Source: an uncultured Bacteroides sp.
GTDB taxonomy: Bacteria; Bacteroidota; Bacteroidia; Bacteroidales; Bacteroidaceae
Length of the DNA: 49,669 bases
Reading direction: 5' to 3'
Assembly: GCA_947038155.1 (NCBI GenBank)
Contig: CAMQVH010000020.1
Span: forward strand, 1 to 49,669
Position 1 is the stretch's first letter, and each line of letters begins with the position of its first letter. This document shows, in pieces, positions 1 to 9,784 of this stretch. The translations under genes and the position numbers were made by a program. A model generated the notes under the pieces. The model was not told the origin of the DNA. It was given only the letters and a program-made list of their open reading frames with translations, and ran no database searches.

Positions 1-1031
1 TTCTTGATTACTTCAATGACGCCAATAAGGAAAAAAAGAATAAAAAGTTTGATTTCAGTGTGATAGGCGGTCCTCACTACTCCAGTGACACCAAGTTCGG
101 GCTCGGACTGGTGGCAGCCGGACTATATCGTACCGATCGGAACGATTCGTTTCTTCCTCCCTCCAATGTCTCTCTTTACGGAGATGTGTCGACGGTCGGC
201 TTCTACTTGTTGGGAGTCCGTGGGAACCATCTGTTTCCACATGACAAATACCGCTTGAATTACAATCTCTATTTCTATTCTTTCCCCAGCCTGTATTGGG
301 GACGGGGATATGACAATGGAGCCAACTCTGATAATGAAAGCGACTATAAACGTTTTCAAGCACAGGTGAAAGTCGATTTTATGTTCCGGTTGGCAAAGAA
401 CTTCTACATCGGCCCGATGGCCATATTCGATTATATCGACGGACGGGACTTTGATAAACCGGAACTATGGGAAGGAATGGCGGCCCGGACCACTAATACC
501 AGCCTGGGGCTTTCCCTCCTTTACGATTCACGTGATTTCCTGACAAATGCATTTCACGGTTACTTCTTGCGGATAGACCAGCGATTCAGCCCGGCTTTTC
601 TCGGCAATAAATATGCGTTTAGCAGCACAGAACTGACTACCAGCTATTATCAGCCCGTATGGAAAGGCGGAGTGCTGGCAGGACAATTCCACACATTGCT
701 TACCTATGGCGATACCCCGTGGGGATTGATGGCAACGCTGGGAAGCTCTTACTCTATGCGTGGATATTACGAAGGACGCTATCGGGACAAAGGAGCAATG
801 GATGCGCAAATAGAACTCCGGCAACACGTCTGGAAACGGAATGGAGTGGCAGTATGGGCAGGAGCGGGAACGATTTTTCCACGACTCTCCGAGTTTACTC
901 CGAAACATATTCTGCCTAATTATGGTTTCGGTTATCGTTGGGAGTTTAAGAAGAGGGTAAATGTACGTTTGGATTTAGGGTTTGGCAAACACCAGACTGG
1001 ATTTATTTTTAATATCAATGAAGCTTTTTAA
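1..1031 (+). CDS. BamA/TamA-family outer membrane beta-barrel protein, C-terminal part (5' end outside window)
   Basis: The reading frame is open from the first complete codon at position 3 and ends at 1031, so the start lies outside the window; an internal GTG at 60 is not the true start. The visible ~340 residues are rich in alternating aromatic/polar beta strands and glycine turns. They include a 'GSSYSMRGYYEGRYRDKG' stretch resembling the conserved (V/I)RG(F/Y) region of Omp85 proteins, and end with an aromatic residue near the C-terminus (…NINEAF), as expected for a barrel assembled by BAM. It probably sits in the outer membrane as a surface-antigen/BamA-like barrel; the exact substrate is unknown. 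Its last 14 bases overlap the start of the next gene, so the two are very likely co-transcribed and translationally coupled. Confidence 0.75.
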   Translation, partial: LDYFNDANKEKKNKKFDFSVIGGPHYSSDTKFGLGLVAAGLYRTDRNDSFLPPSNVSLYGDVSTVGFYLLGVRGNHLFPHDKYRLNYNLYFYSFPSLYWGRGYDNGANSDNESDYKRFQAQVKVDFMFRLAKNFYIGPMAIFDYIDGRDFDKPELWEGMAARTTNTSLGLSLLYDSRDFLTNAFHGYFLRIDQRFSPAFLGNKYAFSSTELTTSYYQPVWKGGVLAGQFHTLLTYGDTPWGLMATLGSSYSMRGYYEGRYRDKGAMDAQIELRQHVWKRNGVAVWAGAGTIFPRLSEFTPKHILPNYGFGYRWEFKKRVNVRLDLGFGKHQTGFIFNINEAF

Positions 1032-2721
1032 GAATATAAAGAATTGGTTGGAGAATCAGGAACATCTGTTTTATCTGTTCCTCTTCATCTTGATAGTACC
1101 CAACCTTGTGCTCTGTTTGACAGAGCCTTTACCGTTGATGGCAAAGGTGTGTAATGTGCTTTTTCCTTTCGGCTGCTATTATCTGTTGATGACTTTGTCG
1201 AGAAACTGTGGCAAGATGCTTTGGATTTTATTCCTGTTCCTGTTTTTCGGAGCCTTTCAGATTGTATTGCTTTATTTGTTCGGCCAGTCCATTATTGCTG
1301 TCGATATGTTTCTGAACCTGGTGACTACCAATTCGAGTGAAGCCCTCGAACTGCTTGATAATCTCACACCTGCCATTATTGCTGTTATCATACTCTACGT
1401 ACCTGCTTTGATATTAGGGACCATTTCAATTGTACGCAAGCGGAAACTCACGGTAGAATTTATCCGTAGAGAACGGAAGAGAGCCTCCATAGTCTTTGGA
1501 ATCTCCCTCCTTAGCCTTGTCGGAGCATATCTGCAGGACCCGGGATATGAGTTGAAGTCCGATTTATATCCGCTGAACGTGTGTTATAACGTAGGTCTTG
1601 CCTTCCAACGAACCGCCTTGACGCAGAATTATCACCGTACTTCGAAGGACTTTACTTTCCATGCCCTGCCTACGCATCCGAAAGAGAAACGGGAAGTATA
1701 CGTAATGGTCGTAGGAGAAACCTCTCGTGCCCTGAACTGGCAACTGTATGGTTACGAACGTGAAACAAACCCGCTTTTATTCCGGCAACCGGGTTTGATT
1801 GCTTTCCCGAAAGTGCTGACAGAGTCGAATACGACACATAAAAGTGTCCCCATGTTGATGTCGGACGTTACCGCTTGCAACTACGACTCTATCTATCATC
1901 AGAAAGGAATCATCACCGCTTTCAAAGAGGCAGGTTTCTGGACAGCCTTTTTCTCCAACCAACGTTACAACCATTCGTTTATCGACTTCTTCGGAATGGA
2001 AGCCGATACGTACGATTTTATAAAAGAAGATTCTGTCAGCTCCTCCTACAATCCTTCTGACGACGAACTTCTGAAATTGGTGGAGCAGGAACTGGCTAAA
2101 GGTGCGACGAAACAATTTATCGTGCTCCACACCTACGGTTCTCACTTTAACTACCGCGAACGTTACCCGTCGGAAAGTGCTTTCTTTACGCCCGATTATC
2201 CGATGGAAGCAGAAAGAAAATACCGGGATAACCTGGTTAATGCCTATGACAACTCCATTCGTTATACGGACGGTTTCTTGTCACGCCTAATCCGCATGTT
2301 GGAAAAACAGCAGATAGATGCCGCCATGCTCTACACTTCCGATCATGGTGAGGATATTTTCGACGATTCCCGTCATCTGTTCCTCCACGCTTCTCCCGTA
2401 CCTTCTTATTATCAACTTCACGTGCCGTTCCTCATCTGGATGTCCGACAACTACCGTGAAACCTATCCCGAACATTGGAAAAATGCTGTGGATAATAAGG
2501 ATAAGAATATTTCTTCCAGCAGCTCTTTCTTCCCGACCATGTTGTCTTTAGCCGGAATAGAAACTCCTTACCGGAATGATTCGCAGTCTGTAACGGCTCC
2601 GCACTACGTCCTAAAACCGAGAGTTTATCTGAACGATCACAACGAACCCCGTCCGTTGGATGATTTGGGTATGAAGAAGCAGGATTTAGAGATGCTGGAG
2701 CAAAAGGAAATTGATTATTAG
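1018..2721 (+). CDS. Phosphoethanolamine transferase (EptA/CptA-like, sulfatase fold)
   Basis: This is an inner-membrane enzyme predicted to transfer phosphoethanolamine to lipid A or another surface glycolipid. From ATG 1018 it is 567 residues. About five hydrophobic segments lie in the first ~175 residues, followed by a periplasmic alkaline-phosphatase/sulfatase-fold domain. The nucleophile motif GETSR (Thr ~235) matches GETAR/GETSR of EptA-type enzymes, and SDHGED (D442, H443) gives the metal-binding site. An in-frame TTG at 982 would add residues that look like the barrel frame below it; ATG 1018 is preferred because it gives the usual short cytoplasmic N-terminus (MKLFKNIKNW). It overlaps the upstream barrel gene by 14 bp, which suggests a shared envelope role. 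In Bacteroides such enzymes are linked to lipid A modification and polymyxin tolerance; the acceptor here is inferred. Confidence 0.85.
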   Translation: MKLFKNIKNWLENQEHLFYLFLFILIVPNLVLCLTEPLPLMAKVCNVLFPFGCYYLLMTLSRNCGKMLWILFLFLFFGAFQIVLLYLFGQSIIAVDMFLNLVTTNSSEALELLDNLTPAIIAVIILYVPALILGTISIVRKRKLTVEFIRRERKRASIVFGISLLSLVGAYLQDPGYELKSDLYPLNVCYNVGLAFQRTALTQNYHRTSKDFTFHALPTHPKEKREVYVMVVGETSRALNWQLYGYERETNPLLFRQPGLIAFPKVLTESNTTHKSVPMLMSDVTACNYDSIYHQKGIITAFKEAGFWTAFFSNQRYNHSFIDFFGMEADTYDFIKEDSVSSSYNPSDDELLKLVEQELAKGATKQFIVLHTYGSHFNYRERYPSESAFFTPDYPMEAERKYRDNLVNAYDNSIRYTDGFLSRLIRMLEKQQIDAAMLYTSDHGEDIFDDSRHLFLHASPVPSYYQLHVPFLIWMSDNYRETYPEHWKNAVDNKDKNISSSSSFFPTMLSLAGIETPYRNDSQSVTAPHYVLKPRVYLNDHNEPRPLDDLGMKKQDLEMLEQKEIDY

Positions 2722-2814
2722 CCGGTTATTATAAATTGTGCTAAATTTTGAACCCAAAAGCGTGATTGGCGTGTTATTTGCCGTATGATGTATGAACGAT
2801 TAAATTCATAAAAC

Positions 2815-3765
2815 ATGGCCTATATAGATTATTACAAGATTCTTGGAGTAGACAAAAGTGCTTCTCAGGATGATATCAAAAAGGCTTTTCGTAAATTGGC
2901 CCGGAAATATCATCCTGACCTGAATCCCAATGACCCGAGTGCAAAGGATAAGTTTCAGGAAATCAACGAAGCCAATGAGGTATTGAGTGATCCCGAGAAA
3001 CGTAAAAAGTATGATGAGTACGGAGAACATTGGAAGCATGCCGATGAATTCGAAGCGCAGAAACGGGCGCAGCAACAAGCCGGTGGTTTCGGCGGATTTG
3101 GTGGTGCGGGTCAGGGTTTCTCCGATGGTAACGGAACATATTGGTACAGTTCTGATGGTGAAGGCTTCTCCGGCGGTAATGCCGGTGGTTTCTCCGATTT
3201 CTTCGAATCGATGTTCGGTGGGCATCGGGGCGGAAGAGGACAAGGTTCTGCGGGATTCCGTGGACAGGACTTTAATGCCGAACTTCGCCTGTCTCTTCGT
3301 GACGCTGCCCAGACGCATAAGCAGATATTGACTGTCAATGGCAAACAAGTGCGTATCACTATTCCTGCCGGTGTAGCCGACGGGCAAGTGATTAAACTGA
3401 AAGGTTACGGAGCCGAAGGCATCAACGGTGGGCCTGCGGGCGACTTGTATATCACTTTTGTCATCGCTGAAGACCCGGTATTCAAACGCCTGGGTGATGA
3501 TTTGTATGTAGATGTGGAAGTGGAACTTTACACAGCCGTGCTGGGGGGTGAAAAGCTGGTCGACACGTTGGACGGTAAAGTGAAACTGAAGATAAAACCG
3601 GAAACGCAGAACGGTACGAAAGTCCGCCTGAAAGGTAAAGGATTCCCGGTTTATAAGAAGGAAGGACAATTCGGTGACTTGATAGTGACCTATTCCGTCA
3701 AGATTCCTACGGACTTGACCGACAGACAGAAAGAGTTGTTCCGTCAATTACAAAGTATGAACTAA
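2815..3765 (+). CDS. cbpA: CbpA-like DnaJ/Hsp40 co-chaperone
   Basis: This is a J-domain protein that would stimulate DnaK ATPase and deliver substrates; E. coli CbpA also binds curved DNA. The J domain spans residues ~4-70 with the HPD motif at 33-35. A Gly/Phe-rich linker follows (~85-140, with many GGF and GG repeats), then two C-terminal beta-sandwich substrate-binding domains (~160-310). The zinc-finger domain of true DnaJ (CxxCxGxG repeats) is absent, which makes it a CbpA/DnaJB-type protein. Its length of 316 residues is typical. It lies 93 bp downstream of the phosphoethanolamine transferase and 5 bp before cbpM, so cbpA-cbpM form a pair ending in the hairpin at 4144. Confidence 0.9.
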   Translation: MAYIDYYKILGVDKSASQDDIKKAFRKLARKYHPDLNPNDPSAKDKFQEINEANEVLSDPEKRKKYDEYGEHWKHADEFEAQKRAQQQAGGFGGFGGAGQGFSDGNGTYWYSSDGEGFSGGNAGGFSDFFESMFGGHRGGRGQGSAGFRGQDFNAELRLSLRDAAQTHKQILTVNGKQVRITIPAGVADGQVIKLKGYGAEGINGGPAGDLYITFVIAEDPVFKRLGDDLYVDVEVELYTAVLGGEKLVDTLDGKVKLKIKPETQNGTKVRLKGKGFPVYKKEGQFGDLIVTYSVKIPTDLTDRQKELFRQLQSMN

Positions 3766-3770
3766 AATGA

Positions 3771-4094
3771 ATGAGCACTATGCAGACCGAATTAATTATT
3801 GTCAGTGAATACTGTCACAAATGTCATATTGAGCCTTCATTCATAGATATGCTGGAAGAAGGTGGTTTGATTAACGTACATACCGAAGGTGGTGAACATT
3901 ATCTGCTTTTGTCGGAACTGCCGAGCGTAGAGCGTTATAGCAGAATGTACTACGACTTGTCCATCAATATGGAGGGGATTGATGCCATCCATCATTTGCT
4001 GGAAAGAATGGAAGATATGCAGCATGAAATGAACTCGCTCCGCAACCAGCTTTTACTGTACCGGAAACGGGAAATAGAAGAGGTTGACTGGTGA
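3771..4094 (+). CDS. cbpM: Chaperone modulator CbpM (MerR-like)
   Basis: This 107-residue protein matches the CbpM family, which binds the J domain of CbpA and inhibits its co-chaperone and DNA-binding activity. A MerR-type winged-helix region covers residues ~8-65 ('SEYCHKCHIEPSFIDMLEE' region, then an acidic stretch with LPSVER), followed by an amphipathic C-terminal helix ('LLERMEDMQHEMNSLRNQL') that would form a coiled coil. The start ATG lies 5 bp after the cbpA stop, and the adjacency is the classical cbpA-cbpM arrangement. A second in-frame ATG at residue 4 is an alternative start. Confidence 0.85.
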   Translation: MSTMQTELIIVSEYCHKCHIEPSFIDMLEEGGLINVHTEGGEHYLLLSELPSVERYSRMYYDLSINMEGIDAIHHLLERMEDMQHEMNSLRNQLLLYRKREIEEVDW

Positions 4095-4143
4095 AAAAAA
4101 ACGAAGGCTCTGTTTGCGCCAAACAGAAGCTCTATTCATATAA

Positions 4144-4185
4144 AACAGAGGGTCTGATGGGATGAATCAGACCCTCTGTTTTTTT
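4144..4185 (+). terminator. Strong rho-independent terminator after cbpM
   Basis: A perfect 15-bp inverted repeat (AACAGAGGGTCTGAT with its complement, 7-nt loop, 4144-4180) is followed by a run of seven T. The motif AACAGAAGCTCT just upstream partly resembles the stem. It sits between the convergent cbpM (+) and fRMsr (-) genes; A residues on its left side suggest it may work in both directions. Confidence 0.85.
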
Positions 4186-4208
4186 GTATGACAATAGTAC
4201 GAATGATT

Positions 4209-4679
4209 TTATCCGATATACGTACAAATCTCTTCCAGATAGCGTGTGTCGATAGTGTCGAAAGTGTCCAGTGCATCACTGTCTATATCCAATACCCCGA
4301 TTACTTCACCTTGTTTTATTATCGGTACTACTATTTCCGATTTCGAGTCCGAACTACAAGCAATGTGTCCGGGAAACTGTTCTACATCAGGAACAATCAG
4401 TGTACGCGCTTCTTTCCAGGCTGTGCCGCAAACTCCTCTGCCAAGGCGGATGCGGGTACAGGCAATGGGACCCTGAAACGGACCCAGTACGAGTTCATCC
4501 TCTTTCACAAGGTAAAAACCTACCCAGAAGAAACCGAAAGTCTGTTTTAGCGCTGCCGCAATGTTGGCAAGATTGGCTATGAGATCCGTTTCCGTACTTA
4601 CCAAAGCGTGTAGTTGTGGAAGTAACTCCCGGTATTTCTCTTCTTTATTTCCTGTGCCGATGATTAAATTCTCTGCCAT
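4209..4679 (-). CDS. Free methionine-(R)-sulfoxide reductase (GAF-domain fRMsr)
   Basis: This 156-residue single GAF-domain cytoplasmic protein would reduce free methionine-R-sulfoxide with thioredoxin as donor. It has the family hallmarks: the F-F-W-V-G-F-Y strand (~50-56), GPFQGPIACTRI with Cys74, GRGVCGTAW with Cys84, and HIACSSDSKSEIVVPI with Cys108. These correspond to the three conserved Cys of E. coli YebR/fRMsr. It is the last gene of a minus-strand group and starts 7 bp after the stop of the large DUF4132 gene, so it is probably co-transcribed. An oxidative-stress repair role is inferred from the family. Confidence 0.9.
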   Translation of the reverse strand: MAENLIIGTGNKEEKYRELLPQLHALVSTETDLIANLANIAAALKQTFGFFWVGFYLVKEDELVLGPFQGPIACTRIRLGRGVCGTAWKEARTLIVPDVEQFPGHIACSSDSKSEIVVPIIKQGEVIGVLDIDSDALDTFDTIDTRYLEEICTYIG

Positions 4680-4686
4680 CTCTTTT

Positions 4687-7600
4687 CTATTTGATTTGGT
4701 TCAGGATGCTCGGGTCTTTTATCTTATCGTCTTCTGCGAAGAAGATAATCTTAGTCAATATCTCGGCTGTCTTCGGGTCTTCGTCTACAAAAGGCAGGAA
4801 CAGGCGTCCGCGGCTTTGCGAATGTACCGGAAGGACGGCAATCTGCGCACCGCCTTCCTGATGAATCACGCCGCTGCCCAAGTGGATGTTATATTTTCCC
4901 AGCTTGCCTTCGATGTGAGCAAAACTTCCTTTTATCGTCACGTTCTTGAAATGGAACAATGGCATTGTCTGTTCCACCAGCACGCTGCGCATCTCGATGG
5001 TAGAGTGGCTGGTTTCCGGATCGACGCTTCCGGCATGGGCTGCACTTACTGCCAAGTCTACGTCCCTCATCACTTCCGAGAAGATGACAGGAGGAATCTC
5101 CGATATTTTCATCAGTTTGTAGTCCTTGCGGTTGTGAAAGCAGACATATTCCAATGTCGGAGCTTCGATGTCGGCAGGAGAGAACCAGTCTGCCATCGCA
5201 TAGATGGTGGCGATGATGTTTTCTTTGTAATAAATCTTTTGGAGACCGTCTTCATAGTCGGCCACCCAGCGACGGCCTTTCAGTACGGCAACCGTTTTCT
5301 GCGGTTGAATCTGATTGCCGGCATAACGGCGGGATTGAGTGGCTTCCACTTCTTCCGGAGTCGGAACATAGAGTTCGCGGAACACTTGTTTGAAAGGCTG
5401 GCGGATAGCTTTGTCGAACAGGAATTTCTGATACATATGCCAGTCGCCACTCGCGTATAGGTCGGTAGGATGGGCGATACGTAATTCGTCTTTTGGTTTC
5501 AGTGGGAGACAAACGGCATTCGCTGTCACCAACAATCCGTCGGTATAGAAACCTGTTTGTCCGTTGCTGATAAAGACAAGATGCTTCAGTAACGGCCAGA
5601 TGACAGGATTCTGCATCAGTTTGCGAAGTTCGTTTTCTTCAAAGCGCGTACAGTCTTCCATAGCCTGTTCCAGCATGATACGCGAACGGGTATGTTGGTC
5701 TTTCAGTTTCTTGTGTACCGCTTTCAATTCTTCTACATACGGATGCTTTTTCAACTTGGCAGGCATGCTGTTGAGCTCTTTTCCGGCTTTGATTTGTTTC
5801 ATCTCCGCCTTGCCTTCGTCGTTGATTTGTATATAGACTTCCACACCGTCTATCTCTTTTGGGGACAGGTAGGGGAGAAGTTCCTTGATGAGTTCCGTTT
5901 CCATGCTCCAGGTCAGACGGGTGACGTCTCCGTAACCGGAGTTACGCGCCAGGTTTTGCAAGGCGATGTTTACTGCTTTCTTTTCGCTTTCCTGTCTTTG
6001 AGCACCGAATTCCTTACTCTCTTTCAGGAACTTTTGCAGGTATTGATAACGATCCAGCAGTTCTTTGTCCGGTTTCCGTCCCAATGGGATGAGGCCGTAG
6101 CTCATCAATAAGTCTTTGTTGCGTTTGGCAACTATTTCTTTTTTTACATCTGCCGCCTTCATCGCGCCGTTGGTGGCATCGGCAAACTTGCGGGCACGGG
6201 TATGGCTATTGCTGGATGAGATATATTTGGCGGCATTGTAGACCACTTCGAAGCGTTGTTTGCCAATGGTCTTAAATGCATCCCTGAACCAGTCGATATC
6301 AAAAGCACCTTCCCGCAAGTCTTCCACATCGATAGGGGTGTAGCGGGCGATGATTGCTTTTTTCTTGTCGTCACATGTTTCATTGGTATGAGCGTGGAAA
6401 TAATAGGCGGCACTTGTCAGTCCTTTCCAGCCAATTGCCTTTTCAGTCAGTTCAATCCATTGCGGAGCGAACATGGCGGCTTCCACCAGTCGTTTGTCAC
6501 TGATTCCGGCTTGCTTCGCCAGTTTCTTCAGATTTTCGCTGGTATCTGTCGGCAAGGGATGACAAGCATGGAGCAAGCTGCTCAATACGCCTCGTTTGGT
6601 GCTACCCCAGTTGTAGCTGTCGCGTATGAACGTATCTTTGCCGAATGCTTGCAGGATGCGGATAAATGTGTTCGCTCCATAAATATAACTTAATTCCTCT
6701 GCAAGGCTGGTGACTTGTGTCTCGGAGTCTCCCCGTTTCAGTTCGATTTCAAGAATCCGGTCTACTATCTGCTGTGCAAGAGAACGGAAGAGAGAGAAAT
6801 CGACGTTTTTGATGTCGGCGTATCTTTCTTTTTCCTTATTGAAACGAACGTTGTCGTTCAATACCGTGGTGATTGCCCTGATTTGGACGGGCGAGCTGAT
6901 GCGTCCCATCATTTCGCGGTATACTTCTTCTGTTGGGATGATTCCGAGCATCCAAGCACGGGCAAAGTCTGTGGCATGAAGGTAGGAATCTGTTTCTTCC
7001 AGTTCGGGGGTGTGCTCCATGTAGTTGGTGAGTTTGTAAAGTTGATAGCGCACCGTGAAGTAGCGGATAAACAGATCATCACTCATGGGCTTTTGAGGCA
7101 TTTCAAGCCAGAAATTCACGAACTTGTTGTTGTGTATCGGATAAACGATCTCCTTTTCTCCATATTCCAGTTTGTCCTGAAGCCATACATGCTTGCTGGT
7201 GTATTGGCGGAAAATGTTTTTAGTATTCAGCAAAGGCAACAGTTGGAGCAGCATATTGACAGCCAATCGTTGGTAGACTGCTTCGTCTTTGTACTCGTAT
7301 GACAATGCTTCGATAATATCACTCATCTGTTCGTAGTACGGCATCTTGCGGAGCTCTTTCTGCAATCCGCGGTAAGTGATGCCGGCATACATCCGGTTGA
7401 CAAGCGGCTCGAAAGTGTTGCTTGATTTTTGGGCTGCCTTGATGTCTTCTTCATCCTCTTCATCGTAGTCGTCATTGTCTTTGGGAGCGCCTGTCGATGC
7501 AAGCATGAAACTCATCATCAGTAATTTGTCATAACTTCCTATTTCTTCTTCGTAGAAGGCCTTCCACAGTTCCGGGAAACCGAGTCCGCTCAATCCTTCG

Positions 7601-9747
7601 TAGTTGCTCCAGTTTATCAGGACACTGTTTCCTACCAGGCGTGCTTCTCCGTACCCATTCTTGAACTCTTCGTTCTTATAGGTTTCGATGTATTTGCTTA
7701 GTTTTTTGAAAACGAGTTTGGCTCTTCCGAAGCAAATGAATTCGAATGCTTTTTTCACGTTGAAGCCTTTATCTTGGGTAATCTCCGGCAGATTGATTTC
7801 AAGAGCCGGGTCGTACAGACCGAAACCGTTATCTTTGGTATAGTGCTGTGCGGTGTTCTTTTCCGTTCCGTCTCCAATCAAAGATTCTATCAATACTTTT
7901 TCTTTCGCGTTCGGTTTCTGAATTTCTTTGACGGTAGGGATCAGTTCCTGATAGGTATCTTGCAGGAATTCTATGTTGTGAATAGTCTTCATCATATCCA
8001 ATCCGGCCAGGCGGCGTTCGGCCACCTTATCTGTTAGTAAGCGGCGGATACTGCCGGACAGTTGTTCTTTCGGCTGTTTCATCAATAGATTGATGGCGTT
8101 GATACGCATCTCACTATATTTGAAGCGCAGCAACTCTTCTACTTTCTGATTCTGTTTGGGCGATAAAGTCATCTCGGACAAGACTTTGTAGGCTTCGTCA
8201 CGAACGTCCTGCGAACGGTCGCCCAGTGATTGCAGCACATATTCTTCCTGTAAATGGCTGGTCGGTGGATTTAATACGACACCGATATAGCCTGCCCGCA
8301 TATAGGTATCCAAAGAAGGCAGAGAGGTGCAAAGATTGTCTTTCAATGCAGAGTCGTTGGTCATCCAGGTGATATACGCCATCTTGAGAACGATTTCCGA
8401 ACGGGTGAGCTCTGCACTTTCCCATGGGAATACGTATGGAGAATAAATCTCTTTGGCAGAGATGGACTGATAGACGTTCTTCAGATAGTCATAATGACGG
8501 ATTGCTTCTTCTTTGTTATCAAAATAATCATGGAGTGACGGGGCGTCCTTATGTCCTCCGTACCGGCTAAGATAGAGCCCGGACAGATACAACGGCAGGA
8601 TAGCCGCCACTACTGACGGTTCGTTGTACCATTTTTCAAAAGCATCTTTACTGATGCGGTGGTTCATGCCGGAATATTGCGTACAGCGTAAGAAATAAAG
8701 TAAGGTCTGCACCTGATATTTGGCACCGTCTTTAATTATTCCCGGAACAAGTGCCTGGATTTCTTCCGTATTATAGAATCCGATACTCCATAGAGCCAGA
8801 TAAAGTTCGACCGTATCTTTGCTTTGAAGGGCTTTGTGTGCTTCTTCCCGGTCGTTCAGAAAATGGCGGATCAGTTCCACATATTTGTTGGTGATACGCT
8901 CACTGCTGTCTTGTTCTCCAATACCCGTACAGACTGCAATGCCGCGTTTCACGGAGGCAAATCGTTGCAGACCGTTGTCGCAGATCACCGAGAACAGATG
9001 GAGATAACTTTCGGGACATCCTTCGTCCATCGTTTCCACGATAGCTTGACGGAGACCTTCCTGCAGTTTGGCAGCCAGCAGTAATTTCCCTTCCAGTTCC
9101 AACAACGGGCGGTAGCCGCTTACGGCGATAGCCTGGAGATGTCCGCGGTTGAGGCGGTTGGCATTATTCTCGCTGGTCAATACGTTGTTAAGGTATTCAA
9201 TGACAGTCTGGTTGCCTTTTGCTGTTTGGGCGGCCATCCAGTTTTGGCAGTTCATCGCATCCTTGTATGTTTCTATTTCTTCCGGAGTGTTTCCTCCGTT
9301 CAGTATGGCTTGTTCGCTGAATCCGGTGGCACGTAGTTTTAGAAATTCCGTCAGTGCATCTATGATGTGATTGAAATGCAGAAGGGGATTTGCCGACCGC
9401 TGTGACCGGCGCGAATATCCATGAGTGTACGGACACCGTGCTTTGAGTTTCAGATAGGTGTGAAACAGGCTGGCATATTCGTCTCCCAATAGATAATGGA
9501 GCACTTTGTTCAACTTTCCGTCGAAAAGATTGGCAACACTCTTTATCTTCTCTTCCTGAATAATATGTATGATGCAAGGTTCTAGTTTATCGCTGTATGT
9601 GCCATACCGGGTATCCATGTTGAAGTATTGCATAAATACATCTAACAGTGTCATGGTCTCTTTGTCTAAGCCGGTTCTCTTTTTCGTTAACCTTTCCAAG
9701 TACGGAGCAATCCGTTTGTTTAATGCATCATTATAAATAAGTCTCAT
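4687..9747 (-). CDS. Very large DUF4132-family protein (1686 aa)
   Basis: This is a giant cytoplasmic protein with no signal peptide or membrane segment. The N-terminal and central parts are alpha-helical, with HEAT-like stretches around residues 500-600 (for example 'LGDRSQDVRDEAYKVLSEM'). An acidic insert (DNDDYDEEDEEDIK) lies near residue 760. The C-terminal ~300 residues carry the DUF4132/DUF7737-like core: the 'GRRWVADYEDGLQKIYY' region, then 'YNIHLGSGVI' and the closing 'IIFFAEDDKIKDPSILNQI' pattern. The family includes E. coli YehI/MolR-type proteins, whose biochemical role is not established. It is preceded 37 bp upstream by a small unknown gene and followed 7 bp later by fRMsr. The family assignment is from recalled motifs, so the function stays open. 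Confidence 0.75.
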   Translation of the reverse strand: MRLIYNDALNKRIAPYLERLTKKRTGLDKETMTLLDVFMQYFNMDTRYGTYSDKLEPCIIHIIQEEKIKSVANLFDGKLNKVLHYLLGDEYASLFHTYLKLKARCPYTHGYSRRSQRSANPLLHFNHIIDALTEFLKLRATGFSEQAILNGGNTPEEIETYKDAMNCQNWMAAQTAKGNQTVIEYLNNVLTSENNANRLNRGHLQAIAVSGYRPLLELEGKLLLAAKLQEGLRQAIVETMDEGCPESYLHLFSVICDNGLQRFASVKRGIAVCTGIGEQDSSERITNKYVELIRHFLNDREEAHKALQSKDTVELYLALWSIGFYNTEEIQALVPGIIKDGAKYQVQTLLYFLRCTQYSGMNHRISKDAFEKWYNEPSVVAAILPLYLSGLYLSRYGGHKDAPSLHDYFDNKEEAIRHYDYLKNVYQSISAKEIYSPYVFPWESAELTRSEIVLKMAYITWMTNDSALKDNLCTSLPSLDTYMRAGYIGVVLNPPTSHLQEEYVLQSLGDRSQDVRDEAYKVLSEMTLSPKQNQKVEELLRFKYSEMRINAINLLMKQPKEQLSGSIRRLLTDKVAERRLAGLDMMKTIHNIEFLQDTYQELIPTVKEIQKPNAKEKVLIESLIGDGTEKNTAQHYTKDNGFGLYDPALEINLPEITQDKGFNVKKAFEFICFGRAKLVFKKLSKYIETYKNEEFKNGYGEARLVGNSVLINWSNYEGLSGLGFPELWKAFYEEEIGSYDKLLMMSFMLASTGAPKDNDDYDEEDEEDIKAAQKSSNTFEPLVNRMYAGITYRGLQKELRKMPYYEQMSDIIEALSYEYKDEAVYQRLAVNMLLQLLPLLNTKNIFRQYTSKHVWLQDKLEYGEKEIVYPIHNNKFVNFWLEMPQKPMSDDLFIRYFTVRYQLYKLTNYMEHTPELEETDSYLHATDFARAWMLGIIPTEEVYREMMGRISSPVQIRAITTVLNDNVRFNKEKERYADIKNVDFSLFRSLAQQIVDRILEIELKRGDSETQVTSLAEELSYIYGANTFIRILQAFGKDTFIRDSYNWGSTKRGVLSSLLHACHPLPTDTSENLKKLAKQAGISDKRLVEAAMFAPQWIELTEKAIGWKGLTSAAYYFHAHTNETCDDKKKAIIARYTPIDVEDLREGAFDIDWFRDAFKTIGKQRFEVVYNAAKYISSSNSHTRARKFADATNGAMKAADVKKEIVAKRNKDLLMSYGLIPLGRKPDKELLDRYQYLQKFLKESKEFGAQRQESEKKAVNIALQNLARNSGYGDVTRLTWSMETELIKELLPYLSPKEIDGVEVYIQINDEGKAEMKQIKAGKELNSMPAKLKKHPYVEELKAVHKKLKDQHTRSRIMLEQAMEDCTRFEENELRKLMQNPVIWPLLKHLVFISNGQTGFYTDGLLVTANAVCLPLKPKDELRIAHPTDLYASGDWHMYQKFLFDKAIRQPFKQVFRELYVPTPEEVEATQSRRYAGNQIQPQKTVAVLKGRRWVADYEDGLQKIYYKENIIATIYAMADWFSPADIEAPTLEYVCFHNRKDYKLMKISEIPPVIFSEVMRDVDLAVSAAHAGSVDPETSHSTIEMRSVLVEQTMPLFHFKNVTIKGSFAHIEGKLGKYNIHLGSGVIHQEGGAQIAVLPVHSQSRGRLFLPFVDEDPKTAEILTKIIFFAEDDKIKDPSILNQIK

Positions 9748-9784
9748 GATTATTTTCGTTTTAAGTATGTTTATAAGAAAATGA

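Noticed and set aside
2806..3747. 313-residue open frame antisense to cbpA
   Set aside because: It lies wholly within a clear J-domain protein gene and its translation shows no recognisable domain; it is a shadow frame.
4561..5460. 299-residue open frame on the plus strand within the DUF4132 gene
   Set aside because: It is the complement of a strongly conserved coding region and its residue composition is that of an antisense frame.
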